A stretch of DNA of 64,000 nt from JBBQED01 sp038320345 (GTDB lineage: Bacteria; Bacteroidota; Bacteroidia; AKYH767-A; OLB10), in contig JBBQED010000001.1 in the NCBI GenBank assembly GCA_038320345.1, positions 124,001 to 188,000 of the forward strand. Direction: 5' to 3'. How positions within the stretch are numbered: position 1 is the first letter of the stretch; each line of letters starts with the position of its first letter. The position numbers and the translations under genes were made by a program. This document shows, in pieces, positions 26,723 through 35,325 of the stretch. Under the pieces are notes generated by a model, which saw only the letters and a list, made by a program, of their open reading frames with translations, ran no database searches and was not told the DNA's origin.

Positions 26723-29700
26723 TTAATGACTGATTACAATTTTCTTGGTATCTATACTTCCTGCAGAAAGTAATTGAACAATATACATCCCATTAGGAAG
26801 ATTCTTTACATCAATTAGTTCTGTAGTTTGTGTTAGCAAAATATGCAACACAATTTTCCCACTTAGATCAAGGATCTGCATTTCTGTTGAAACAACTCCC
26901 TCGATACTATTTGCTAAAGACAGCTCAATTGTTAAGAAATCGTTAGCTGGATTAGGGAATAGATTAAAAGAAATTTTGGATTCTTGTTCAGTAGGAATTT
27001 CGATACGAGCATTTCCAGCAGCTACATTAATACTGTAATCTTCCACTTCGCCGTAAGTAAATGTACCACACGAAGTAGGAACTACACTATAACGCATTGC
27101 CACTCTCATTCTGGTGGTTCCTGCAATTGCGCCGGCTGGAACACAGATTGATCCCACACGTGCATTCACACTTGAATTTGTTGGAGCAAAAACTGTTTCA
27201 TCTACATCATTAAAATCACCATCTTGATTCCAGTCAATCCAAACTCTGGTATAGAGATATCCTTTATTACCACAACCTACTAAGAAACCAGGAGTAATAG
27301 TGATGGTATAACAACTTCCTTTGGAAACAGTAGTAGATAGATTAGTAAAATTAGCATAGCCGCCATTCCAGCCACTGCTTTTACCAATCGTTTTGAAGGC
27401 TACTTTCTGAATATAACCTTTGCCACTATTAGTTCCTCCCGCGGCACAATAAGTGCCATTGCAATTTGAAACTACCACACTTGCAGTCGCAGAAGCAGTA
27501 CATCCACCAGCATAAGATACCGTTACAGTATATGATGTGTTTACTATAGGACTTACAGTAATTGTTTGTGTAGTTGCGCCAGTACTCCAGACGTAAGAAG
27601 ATCCTGCAGTAGCGGTTAAAGTAGTAGAACTTCCACTACAGAGCGCTGTGTTTCCACTAATACTTGCTGTTGATGAAGAGTTCACTAAAACATTTGCTGA
27701 TGCGCTTGCTGTACATCCACCAGCGTAAGTAACAGTCACACTATACGAAGTATTCGCTGCAGGATTTACTGTAATTGATTGTGTGGTTGCACCTGTACTC
27801 CAGAGGTAAGAAGCTCCTGCTGAAGAAGTAAGTGTTGTAGATCCTCCATTACAAATTGTAGTGGTTCCGTTGATGCTTGCTGTTGGTGAAGAGTTCACTA
27901 AAACATTTGCTGATGCGCTTGCTGTACATCCACCAGCGTAAGTAACAGTAACATTATACGAAGTATTCGCCGCTGGACTTACTGTAATTGATTGTGTGGT
28001 TGCACCCGTACTCCAGAGGTAAGAAGCTCCAGCTGAAGAAGTAAGTGTTGTTGATCCTCCATTACAAATGGTAGTGGTTCCACTTATGCTTGCTGCAGAT
28101 GAAGAATTTACAGTAACGCTGGTATTCGCAGATGCAGTACATCCATTCCCGTTAGTAACGGTTACGGTATACGCAGTAGTGGTAGAAGGACTAACTGTAA
28201 TTGCTGTTGTGGTAGCGCTAGTACTCCATAAGTAAGTACCACCACCACTTGCAGTAAGCGTTGTAGAACCGCCATTACAAACAGTATTTACTCCATTAAT
28301 AGCTGCTGATGGCAATGCGTTTAATGATACTGTTACCGCAGCAGAAGTATTACTACATCCAGCAGCATTACTAACGGTCACGCTATAATTTCCTGCAGAA
28401 GAAACGTTAATAGATTGTGTTGTAGCTCCATTACTCCATAAATATGCACTGTTTGCAGATGAAGTAAGTGTAACACTACTACCTTGACAAATTGCTAATG
28501 GTCCTCCACTAATTACAGGAACAGCAGGGGCTGCAAAAACAGTATTACCAGAAGTATTATTACACTGACCTGATCCTCCAAAAGAATATGCTTTTGCATA
28601 ATAGGTTCCTAAACCCAGTCCATTAAATGTGACAGCGTTAGCGCCGGATTGAGGAGCACCAAATGCAAGTCCGTTTTTATAAAGCTGAACAGAATAAGGT
28701 GACAATCCTCCACTCAAATTATATGTGATTGAACCTACACAACCTATCTGTTGAGAAGAAGCGCCAATTGCAACAGTAGTCAAACATCGTTCAGTATAAC
28801 TAGCTGTAAGTTGATATGCACCGAATGTTGAAAATACGGGTGTTATTCTTAGATAATATTTACCAACTGCCAATCCAGTAAAATTAAATGTATTAGATGC
28901 TACATTTAAATTAAGTCCAGTTTGAATAGCGGCTGCAGTTGTATCTGAATAAAGCGCATAAGAGAAATATGGATAGCTACCATCAAAATGATTCTGTTCA
29001 ATATTCAACTGAAAGGTCATATTTCCAGTACCATCATAACCAATTTGCCACCAATCTATTTGATCTGTATTTAAGTCATAATAAAATGCAAGATGTCCTC
29101 CGGTAGGAGTATTTGCAGGTAAAACCTGACCTAATGCTGCGAAATCATTATTGCCAAGATTATCTGCTAGGTAATTCATCGGCTCTAACGTAGTAGATAA
29201 TGTGTATCCAGCAAATTCAGAATTGTAGAATGTTCTAACCCGAATATAATAAGTACCAGCAGCAAGATTATTTCGCTGTTGAGTAATTGAATTTATAGAA
29301 TAATTTTCAGCTAATAGAGTTGTTCCATTATGATCAAACAAGGAAGCATATACATTCTGTCCGTTTAACGAAGTTATAGTCCAGTTAAGCTTACCATCAA
29401 CAGGAAGTGTTAATGCGTAATAATCAAATGTATCGCGCTGATGATTGTAATAATAATTAGTGTGCCCATTTACAGTAGTATTAACTGGAAGGATAAGCGC
29501 ATTCGCTACAGTACCATTAGGTTCTTGATCATTATTTGGAGCAATAATGAATGTAGGCTTGAACGCATAAGGAGCAAATTCACTTGTATAAAATGTTTTG
29601 ATTTGAAAATAATAAGTACCCGCTGCGAGTCCATTGGCTGAAAAGGTTACCGAATTAATAGTATAATTTCCTGCAAGGTATGTTACTCCATCATTATCAT

Positions 29701-31036
29701 ATAAATTAGCGTAAACATTTTGTCCATTCAAACTTGTGATCGTAAAGTTAATTTGTCCATCGCCAGGAATCGTCATTTTATACCAGTCTTCCAGATCATC
29801 ATAGCCGTTATAATAGTATCCTGTATGACCGGTAACGGAATCATTTGGATTAATTACCACAGCAAGAGCGCGAGAATTATTGGGCTCCGGATCATCAGGC
29901 ACTGTAGGATCCAATGTTACTTTCAAAGCATACGGAGCAAATTCTGTAATGTAAAATGTAGTTATGCGAATATAATATGTACCAGCGGCAAGTCCATCTT
30001 TAACATAAGTGGCGCTATTTATTGTATAACTTCCTGTAAGATAAGTTACACCATCGCCATCAAATAATTGTGCAAAAACATTTTGACTATTCAACACATT
30101 TAGTTTAACTGAAATTTTTCCATCAGAAGTAGTAGTTACTTTAAACCAATCAATGGTATCTTTTACGATGAAGTTGGTATATCCAATATGTCCGTTTACA
30201 CTATCATTTAGATTAATAGCTGTTGCTTGAAGATAAGTTCCATTAGCACCTCCTATTTCAGTGGTATTGGGCGGTAGAATAAGATTGTTTTTTAAGGCAT
30301 AAGGTGCAAATTCTGAATTATAAAAAGTCCGGATGCGGATATAGTAAGTACCGGGTGCCAGTCCATCTTTAGAATAAGCTACTGAATTAACAGTATAACC
30401 TCCCGCTAATATTGTTGTCGCATCAGATGCAAATAATTCAGCAAAAACATTTTGACCGTTCAAAGAATAAATTTTAAAGTCAATTCTACCGTCCAACGAT
30501 GGAGTAATTTTATACCAGTCCGTCAAATCATCTAGTCCTTTATAAAAATATCCAATATGGCCTGTTACAGAGTCATTTTGTGATATTACAACAGCCTGTG
30601 TAAACACATCATTGATTTCAGGGTCATTAGCTACTGGAGCTGCAGTAAATGTTGGTACAAAGCTATAGTCAGTAGACTCGGTATTGTAATAAGTTATAAA
30701 TCGTAAATAATAAGTTCCCTTTGCCAGTCCGTCGAAGTTAATGACTGAACTGTTTGTCGTATAAGCCGAAATAAATAATGTGACGCCTAGCGAATCATAT
30801 AGCTGACAAAAGACATTACTTCCATTTAATGATGACCAATTGACCGTGATCTTTCCATCACCTGGAGTAGCGACTCTCCACCAGTCCTCATCAAAATTTA
30901 AAGCTGCAGTACCAGTGCCTGTTGCACCTAATGTGATAACATTTGCCTGATTCCAAACATTATTGGGCTCAGTTTCGGCTTTTGCAATTCCGAAGCAGAA
31001 TATGCAAAGCACTAAAAGTGTGGTTAGATTTTTCAT
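26723..31036 (-). CDS. Giant repeat-containing T9SS-secreted surface protein
   Basis: A 1437-residue exported protein, signal peptide ending near AKAE. Residues ~20-740 hold six pre-peptidase-C-like repeats of about 118 residues, each with a SLNGQNVFAELF-type strand and a GTYYIRIRTFYNSEFAPY-type end. Residues ~745-840 resemble a SprB-like repeat. Five Ig-like repeats of ~71 residues follow (TICNGGSTTLTSSAGASYLW). A GEVEDYSI domain (about 1200-1335) precedes a type A T9SS sorting domain (from about 1353, NLFPNPANDFLTIE). It is probably an adhesin or structural surface protein. It is divergent from the histidine kinase gene, and the shared upstream region carries repeated dyads. Confidence 0.9.
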   Translation of the reverse strand: MKNLTTLLVLCIFCFGIAKAETEPNNVWNQANVITLGATGTGTAALNFDEDWWRVATPGDGKITVNWSSLNGSNVFCQLYDSLGVTLFISAYTTNSSVINFDGLAKGTYYLRFITYYNTESTDYSFVPTFTAAPVANDPEINDVFTQAVVISQNDSVTGHIGYFYKGLDDLTDWYKITPSLDGRIDFKIYSLNGQNVFAELFASDATTILAGGYTVNSVAYSKDGLAPGTYYIRIRTFYNSEFAPYALKNNLILPPNTTEIGGANGTYLQATAINLNDSVNGHIGYTNFIVKDTIDWFKVTTTSDGKISVKLNVLNSQNVFAQLFDGDGVTYLTGSYTINSATYVKDGLAAGTYYIRITTFYITEFAPYALKVTLDPTVPDDPEPNNSRALAVVINPNDSVTGHTGYYYNGYDDLEDWYKMTIPGDGQINFTITSLNGQNVYANLYDNDGVTYLAGNYTINSVTFSANGLAAGTYYFQIKTFYTSEFAPYAFKPTFIIAPNNDQEPNGTVANALILPVNTTVNGHTNYYYNHQRDTFDYYALTLPVDGKLNWTITSLNGQNVYASLFDHNGTTLLAENYSINSITQQRNNLAAGTYYIRVRTFYNSEFAGYTLSTTLEPMNYLADNLGNNDFAALGQVLPANTPTGGHLAFYYDLNTDQIDWWQIGYDGTGNMTFQLNIEQNHFDGSYPYFSYALYSDTTAAAIQTGLNLNVASNTFNFTGLAVGKYYLRITPVFSTFGAYQLTASYTERCLTTVAIGASSQQIGCVGSITYNLSGGLSPYSVQLYKNGLAFGAPQSGANAVTFNGLGLGTYYAKAYSFGGSGQCNNTSGNTVFAAPAVPVISGGPLAICQGSSVTLTSSANSAYLWSNGATTQSINVSSAGNYSVTVSNAAGCSNTSAAVTVSLNALPSAAINGVNTVCNGGSTTLTASGGGTYLWSTSATTTAITVSPSTTTAYTVTVTNGNGCTASANTSVTVNSSSAASISGTTTICNGGSTTLTSSAGASYLWSTGATTQSITVSPAANTSYNVTVTYAGGCTASASANVLVNSSPTASINGTTTICNGGSTTLTSSAGASYLWSTGATTQSITVNPAANTSYSVTVTYAGGCTASASANVLVNSSSTASISGNTALCSGSSTTLTATAGSSYVWSTGATTQTITVSPIVNTSYTVTVSYAGGCTASATASVVVSNCNGTYCAAGGTNSGKGYIQKVAFKTIGKSSGWNGGYANFTNLSTTVSKGSCYTITITPGFLVGCGNKGYLYTRVWIDWNQDGDFNDVDETVFAPTNSSVNARVGSICVPAGAIAGTTRMRVAMRYSVVPTSCGTFTYGEVEDYSINVAAGNARIEIPTEQESKISFNLFPNPANDFLTIELSLANSIEGVVSTEMQILDLSGKIVLHILLTQTTELIDVKNLPNGMYIVQLLSAGSIDTKKIVISH
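27663..28088 (-). repeat. Two near-identical 213-bp tandem units in the surface-protein gene
   Basis: The unit at 27663-27875 recurs at 27876-28088 with only scattered base changes. Each unit encodes one 71-residue Ig-like domain. Flanking units are more diverged. Confidence 0.85.
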
Positions 31037-31092
31037 TGTATTTTATTTCTTTTTGATTTACAGCAAAAGTCATGAAGTAGTGCTATTGAGGG

Positions 31093-31113
31093 CAATACTT
31101 AGTTTGTAGTACC
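31093..31113 (+). promoter_or_regulatory. Repeated 7-2-7 dyad element, copy 1
   Basis: CAATACTTAGTTTGTAGTACC. It contains TACTTAG-TT-TGTAGTA, a TACT...AGTA dyad with the 7-2-7 spacing known for NarL-type response regulators. It lies 57 bases upstream of the surface-protein start. Confidence 0.55.
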
Positions 31114-31215
31114 TACAAAAACTTGCAACAAAAATTTTATCATTCAGAATATTTCCTATCTTAAGAGGAGAATAAATTTTTATATAATATCAATTTGATT
31201 TTGATAAATTCAAAG

Positions 31216-31236
31216 CAATACTCAATTTGTAGTATG
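31216..31236 (+). promoter_or_regulatory. Repeated 7-2-7 dyad element, copy 2
   Basis: CAATACTCAATTTGTAGTATG, same orientation as copy 1 and 123 bases away, 150 bases upstream of the histidine kinase start. The first 19 bases differ from copy 1 at two positions. Confidence 0.55.
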
Positions 31237-31385
31237 GAAAATAATGACTGAGAAATACAGATTTTAAAAATGAGTATTGAAAAAGCCTTAAAATTTGATA
31301 TTTACCGAATAATAATCTGCAAGGTTGGAAAAACCCCTTGTATGGCTTCGATTAATACAGTATTTTTAAGGTCAGATTTGATCCC

Positions 31386-33308
31386 ATGCATAAACGCTTT
31401 CATTCCTTCTTATTTATTATTTTAATAGTATTCTTAAACACTATTTATGTGACTGCCCAAACACAGAAGTTGGATAGTCTACGCCAACAATTTTATTCTG
31501 GTATTTCATCCAAAGAAAGATTAGCTACACTAATTAAAATTTGCGAGGCGCATCCTTCGTTATCTAAGGATTCTCTTCAGAAATTTATTGGCTTTTTTGA
31601 CGGAATGGTAGTTGAGGGAAGTCCTGAAGCTTTTCGTGCAAAAAATTTCTATAGTATTTATCTTGGTAAAAACGGTGATACCGAAACCGCAATTCAAATT
31701 GTAGATAGTCTTTTGAGAGTAATTCCAACCAGTTCTGTATTTCGGCAAACAAGTCTATATATTAAAGGTAATCGTGCTGTACTATTAATCCGTAAGAACG
31801 AGCCCAAAGAAGCAATTAAACAAATCTTTAACTATCTAGAAGATGCTGAAAAATCACATGATAGTATATGGGTAATAAGAGCTTACACCGCTTTAGGTTG
31901 GGCAAATATGGAAATAGGACAATATTATGATGCCATTAAATGGTTAAATATCGGTAAAGCACTCATAAATAATCCCAATGTACTTGCGCAATCCAGTGCG
32001 CTTTTTGCAAATCTAGCATCGAGTTACAATAATATAAATCAGAGAGACTCCGCCTTTTTCAATATTGAAATTGCACTTGCAGCTGCAAAAAAGTATGAAA
32101 ATCTATCCAGCATAGCTAACATTCTGAACATAAGATCAGAAATGTATCTAAAAGAAGAGAATGAAAGTGCCGCAGAAAAAGATATGACCGAAGCGCTGAA
32201 AGTAAGAGAGCAGATTGGTGATGCCTTATATGTCATTTCAGATATGGCAACTTTGTCTTCCTTTTATGCGTCCATAAATCAAACCGATAAAGGGATTGAA
32301 ATCGCTAAGAAGGGAATTGGTCTTGCTGAAAAATCTAATAATCTTTCTCAGTTGATTTTTTTAAACAATGCTTTAGGTGAAAACTACCTCAAAGCAAAAC
32401 GAATCGATGATTATGCATCAACATTAAATGTAATTATCAACTTAAAAGATTCATTGTACAAAAATAATTCGGAAGACGCTATTGCAGAGTTAGAAACAAA
32501 ATATGAGCTCCAGAAAAAAGAAAATATTATAATCCAGCAGAATTATAAACTCACGCGTAACAGATACATTACAATTATTTCTAGCGTATTATTCATTCTT
32601 GGATCATTTGTAATCTGGTTACTTTATCGCAACTATGTTCTGGTTCAGAAAAGAAAAATGGCTATTGCAATTGCAGAACAAAGGCTGCTTGCTAATGAAG
32701 CCGTTAAGCAAGCTGAAGAAAATGAGCGCAAAAGAATTGCTGCCGATCTACATGATAATCTGGGTTCATTTGCTGCTGCTATCAAAGCCAATGTAAAATA
32801 TCTAAAAGAAGGTCAAAATGTTGATCATATTCTAACCCAACTCGATGAAAATGCTCAAAGCATGGTAATTCAGTTGAGTGATACGATCTGGATTCTTAAA
32901 AATGAACATCTCCCCATCACTAAATTAGCAGATCGATTTAAAGCATGGATGCAACGGTTAATTCAAAATTATCCACACATTAAATATCATTATTCTGAAG
33001 AAATTGAAAACGATATTGAATTTACGCCAAGTAAAATCCTGAATGTATTTCTGATCTTAAAAGAATGTATTACAAATTCACTCAAGCATAGTAATTGCAC
33101 CGACATCAAAATAACCTTTACCAGTACCGAAAATTGGGTAATTACTATTGAAGATAACGGAAAGGGTTTTAACCCTGAACATGTTGAAAAGGGTAGTGGT
33201 GTAAATAATATTATCCACCGTGCAACAACAAGTGGATGGATTGTGGAATGGCTCCCACTACAACCGACAGGTACATTGTTTAAAATTACAGAAGGTACTA
33301 CAAAGTGA
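31386..33308 (+). CDS. TPR-containing two-component sensor histidine kinase (NarX/DesK type)
   Basis: A 640-residue membrane sensor. The signal peptide or first membrane segment is at residues 1-25. A periplasmic TPR region follows (about 30-370), then a short coiled coil, one transmembrane helix (about 393-414) and a second coiled coil. The HisKA_3 dimerisation segment ERKRIAADLHDNLGS has phospho-acceptor His456. The ATPase domain shows the N box (LKECITNSLKHS), G1 (EDNGKGF) and G2 (GSGVNNI). It pairs with the LuxR-type response regulator 55 bases downstream. The ligand is unknown. Its stop codon overlaps a third copy of the dyad element. Confidence 0.93.
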   Translation: MHKRFHSFLFIILIVFLNTIYVTAQTQKLDSLRQQFYSGISSKERLATLIKICEAHPSLSKDSLQKFIGFFDGMVVEGSPEAFRAKNFYSIYLGKNGDTETAIQIVDSLLRVIPTSSVFRQTSLYIKGNRAVLLIRKNEPKEAIKQIFNYLEDAEKSHDSIWVIRAYTALGWANMEIGQYYDAIKWLNIGKALINNPNVLAQSSALFANLASSYNNINQRDSAFFNIEIALAAAKKYENLSSIANILNIRSEMYLKEENESAAEKDMTEALKVREQIGDALYVISDMATLSSFYASINQTDKGIEIAKKGIGLAEKSNNLSQLIFLNNALGENYLKAKRIDDYASTLNVIINLKDSLYKNNSEDAIAELETKYELQKKENIIIQQNYKLTRNRYITIISSVLFILGSFVIWLLYRNYVLVQKRKMAIAIAEQRLLANEAVKQAEENERKRIAADLHDNLGSFAAAIKANVKYLKEGQNVDHILTQLDENAQSMVIQLSDTIWILKNEHLPITKLADRFKAWMQRLIQNYPHIKYHYSEEIENDIEFTPSKILNVFLILKECITNSLKHSNCTDIKITFTSTENWVITIEDNGKGFNPEHVEKGSGVNNIIHRATTSGWIVEWLPLQPTGTLFKITEGTTK

Positions 33309-33314
33309 GTATTG
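33294..33314 (-). promoter_or_regulatory. Repeated 7-2-7 dyad element, copy 3 (inverted)
   Basis: On the minus strand CAATACTCACTTTGTAGTACC, identical to copy 1 at 19 of 21 positions. It spans the last codons and stop of the kinase gene and lies 49 bases before the response-regulator ATG. Confidence 0.55.
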
Positions 33315-33363
33315 AATACCCACTAATACATCATCATTTTTATACCCTGTTTAAATTACTCCG

Positions 33364-34029
33364 ATGAAAATTGCAATAGTAGATGACAACCCAGTGAACC
33401 GGAACAACTTCATGCAAAAAGTTTCGTTATTCCCCGAACTGGAAGTAAGTATTATTGCAACAAATGGTCATGAGTTCCTGGAGGAACTAAAAGGACAACC
33501 ACTGCATAATTTACCAGAAGTAGTATTTATGGATATTCAAATGCCAGGATTAAATGGTATTGACACTATTAAACTGGCTAAAGCAATTTACGATAATATC
33601 CATTTTATTGTACTTACTGTTTTTGAAGACGATGATACCATTTTTGAGGCTATTCAAGCCGGTGCATCAGGATACCTTCTAAAACATGAAAGTCATCATA
33701 CCATAAGAGAGGCTATTAAGGAGGTCCTTGAATTTGGAGGAGCGCCCATGAGTCCTGCCATTGCTAGGAAAACACTTAAGATCTTAGGGCAGACTAAAAA
33801 AACTGAATCTTCTACATCTATGTCGGTCATAGAAACGATCTTGACCGACCGAGAAATCGAAATATTACTTCATATGGTGAATGGCTATGATGCTAAAAGG
33901 ATAGGTGAAATTACAGGGATAAGTGCATTAACAGTTCGCAAACATATCGCTAATATTTACACAAAGCTCCATGTAAATTCTAAAGCACAAGTAATTTCAA
34001 TGGCCCATAAAAATAATTGGGTTAAATAA
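33364..34029 (+). CDS. NarL/LuxR-family response regulator
   Basis: A 221-residue two-domain regulator. The receiver has the acidic pocket near the start (IVDDNP), phospho-acceptor Asp57 in FMDIQMPG, Thr in LTVF and Lys in YLLKHES. The C-terminal LuxR-type HTH covers about residues 155-215 (LTDREIEILLHMVNG, ISALTVRKHIANIYTKLHV). It is cognate to the upstream kinase. It probably binds the 7-2-7 dyads around the kinase gene, and control of the adjacent surface protein or the polysaccharide locus is possible but not shown. Confidence 0.95.
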   Translation: MKIAIVDDNPVNRNNFMQKVSLFPELEVSIIATNGHEFLEELKGQPLHNLPEVVFMDIQMPGLNGIDTIKLAKAIYDNIHFIVLTVFEDDDTIFEAIQAGASGYLLKHESHHTIREAIKEVLEFGGAPMSPAIARKTLKILGQTKKTESSTSMSVIETILTDREIEILLHMVNGYDAKRIGEITGISALTVRKHIANIYTKLHVNSKAQVISMAHKNNWVK

Positions 34030-34063
34030 TAGAACTATCGTTTTGGAATTTATTTGTGAAAAA

Positions 34064-34390
34064 TTAATCACAAAACTCAAGAACTTTTGCCTCCATTTCG
34101 GGATACAACATATAACCAGGCATTCTCCACATTAACTTTCCGTTTTTAAAAATCATTAGCGTCGGAACACTCATAATGGTATATTCTGTTTTCAATTGCT
34201 GCTGTTCATCGACATCTAATTTCAGAATACTCACTTTATCACCTAACCGAAGTTCAAGTTCATCCAGAATCTGATCCAAGTATTTACAAGGCTCACACCA
34301 CGTGGCAAAAAAATCAACTAAAACAGTATCCTTTTCTCCGGCTTTCGTTAAAAAACCTTCAATCGTCAAATCAGCTGGTAGATATTCCAT
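34064..34390 (-). CDS. Thioredoxin-family protein
   Basis: A 108-residue single-domain thioredoxin. The active site is WCEPC (residues 31-35) within VDFFATWCEPCK, with Glu in place of the usual Gly, and the cis-Pro segment is SVPTLMIFKNGK. A longer upstream frame is open, but the start MEYLPADL gives the standard family length and no signal peptide, so the product should be cytoplasmic. It converges on the response regulator gene and is divergent from the polysaccharide locus. Confidence 0.9.
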   Translation of the reverse strand: MEYLPADLTIEGFLTKAGEKDTVLVDFFATWCEPCKYLDQILDELELRLGDKVSILKLDVDEQQQLKTEYTIMSVPTLMIFKNGKLMWRMPGYMLYPEMEAKVLEFCD

Positions 34391-34558
34391 TTTGTAAAGA
34401 TAATTCTTCTTAAGATCTCCGAAAAAGATACTCTTGCTAATCAAACTGTAAGGTATTACATGCAATTTTTTGATAAAAAGTGTAACCTTCTGTACCCCGA
34501 TGAGTTTAATTGCGCTAAGAGGAAAAGCCCCATTATAGCTGACTTCACACCTAAGGCC

Positions 34559-35320
34559 ATGAAACTTAAAACCAATTTTAATCAAAACGGAGGACGATTG
34601 ATCCTGTTTTTTATGCTGGGCATTGTTCTTTTCTCCTCCTGCAACAAGTATATTCTGTTCACCCATAACGAACCCCCCAAGCAAGGTCCGGGAAGCGGAA
34701 AGGGCAGCGATGACGGAAGTATGGCGATGGAAAAAATCCTCATGCCCGACGATAAAATCGCAATTAGCATCTGGAATCATGAAGATCTAAGCGTAGGATC
34801 TGTGCATAATATCTACAATGTGCAGGAAGAAACCGGTAAATGGTTAATGATAGATTCTAAAGGTGAAGTGAACCTTCCTCAGATTGGAATCGTTAAACTG
34901 GAAGGGATGACTATTCGAGAAGCCAAAAGCGTACTTGAAAAAGCCTATGGAAAGTATGTTACTAATCCGATCATCAATATCCGTGTGTTTAATAATCAAG
35001 TAACTGTACTTGGTGAAATTCGGCTACCTGGTGTATATATGTTTAGTACCGATCACATACGCTTAGTTGATCTTGTTGGAAAAGCCTCCGGATTTACGGA
35101 CTATGCAAAAACAAAGCAGATTAAAATCCTTCGAGGAAAAGAAAATATCATTATCGACATGACAAACACCGCATTTAACGAAACACAGTTATATCCGGGG
35201 GATGTTGTTTATGTACCACCGTCCGGTAATAAAACGTTGGATAAGGTTGCAGCAAAAATGCTTCCGCTTGCAGGTTTACTCACTGCTATTGCATTAATAT
35301 ATAACGTTTCGCAAAACTAA
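34559..35320 (+). CDS. Polysaccharide export lipoprotein (Wza-like)
   Basis: A 253-residue outer-membrane lipoprotein. The start MKLKTNF is chosen because it gives a lipoprotein signal with lipobox FSSC at residue 28; an upstream frame would add about 33 residues. The poly-export domain begins at PDDKIAISIWNHEDLS and an SLBB-type domain follows (VTVLGEIRLPGVYMF). A C-terminal hydrophobic helix (AAKMLPLAGLLTAIALIY) may cross the outer membrane. It opens the exopolysaccharide locus and is 5 bases before the chain-length/kinase gene. Confidence 0.93.
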   Translation: MKLKTNFNQNGGRLILFFMLGIVLFSSCNKYILFTHNEPPKQGPGSGKGSDDGSMAMEKILMPDDKIAISIWNHEDLSVGSVHNIYNVQEETGKWLMIDSKGEVNLPQIGIVKLEGMTIREAKSVLEKAYGKYVTNPIINIRVFNNQVTVLGEIRLPGVYMFSTDHIRLVDLVGKASGFTDYAKTKQIKILRGKENIIIDMTNTAFNETQLYPGDVVYVPPSGNKTLDKVAAKMLPLAGLLTAIALIYNVSQN

Positions 35321-35325
35321 GACTC

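Larger units (their letters stand above)
31037..31385. other. Divergent control region between surface protein and histidine kinase
   Basis: About 350 bases between two divergent genes. It contains two copies of a 21-bp element (listed separately) and a possible plus-strand promoter TTG-N20-TATTTTTA at 31338-31368. A single half-site CAATACTCA occurs on the minus strand near 31270. Confidence 0.6.

Noticed and set aside
27440..28500. Regular repeat spacing resembling a CRISPR array
   Set aside because: Units are ~213 bp, stay in frame and encode Ig-like domains; repeats are not short and no cas gene is present.
29441..30067. Plus-strand frames opposite the giant surface-protein gene
   Set aside because: Repeated similar shadows created by the underlying protein repeats on the other strand.
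31093..33314. Insertion-sequence reading of the inverted copies 1 and 3
   Set aside because: The enclosed gene is a histidine kinase, not a transposase, no target-site duplication is evident, and an additional direct copy lies inside. The regulator-site reading fits better.
34053..34074. TTTGTGA/TCACAAA hairpin between the regulator and thioredoxin genes
   Set aside because: Only 7 bp, AT-rich, and it overlaps the thioredoxin stop codon; too weak to call a terminator.
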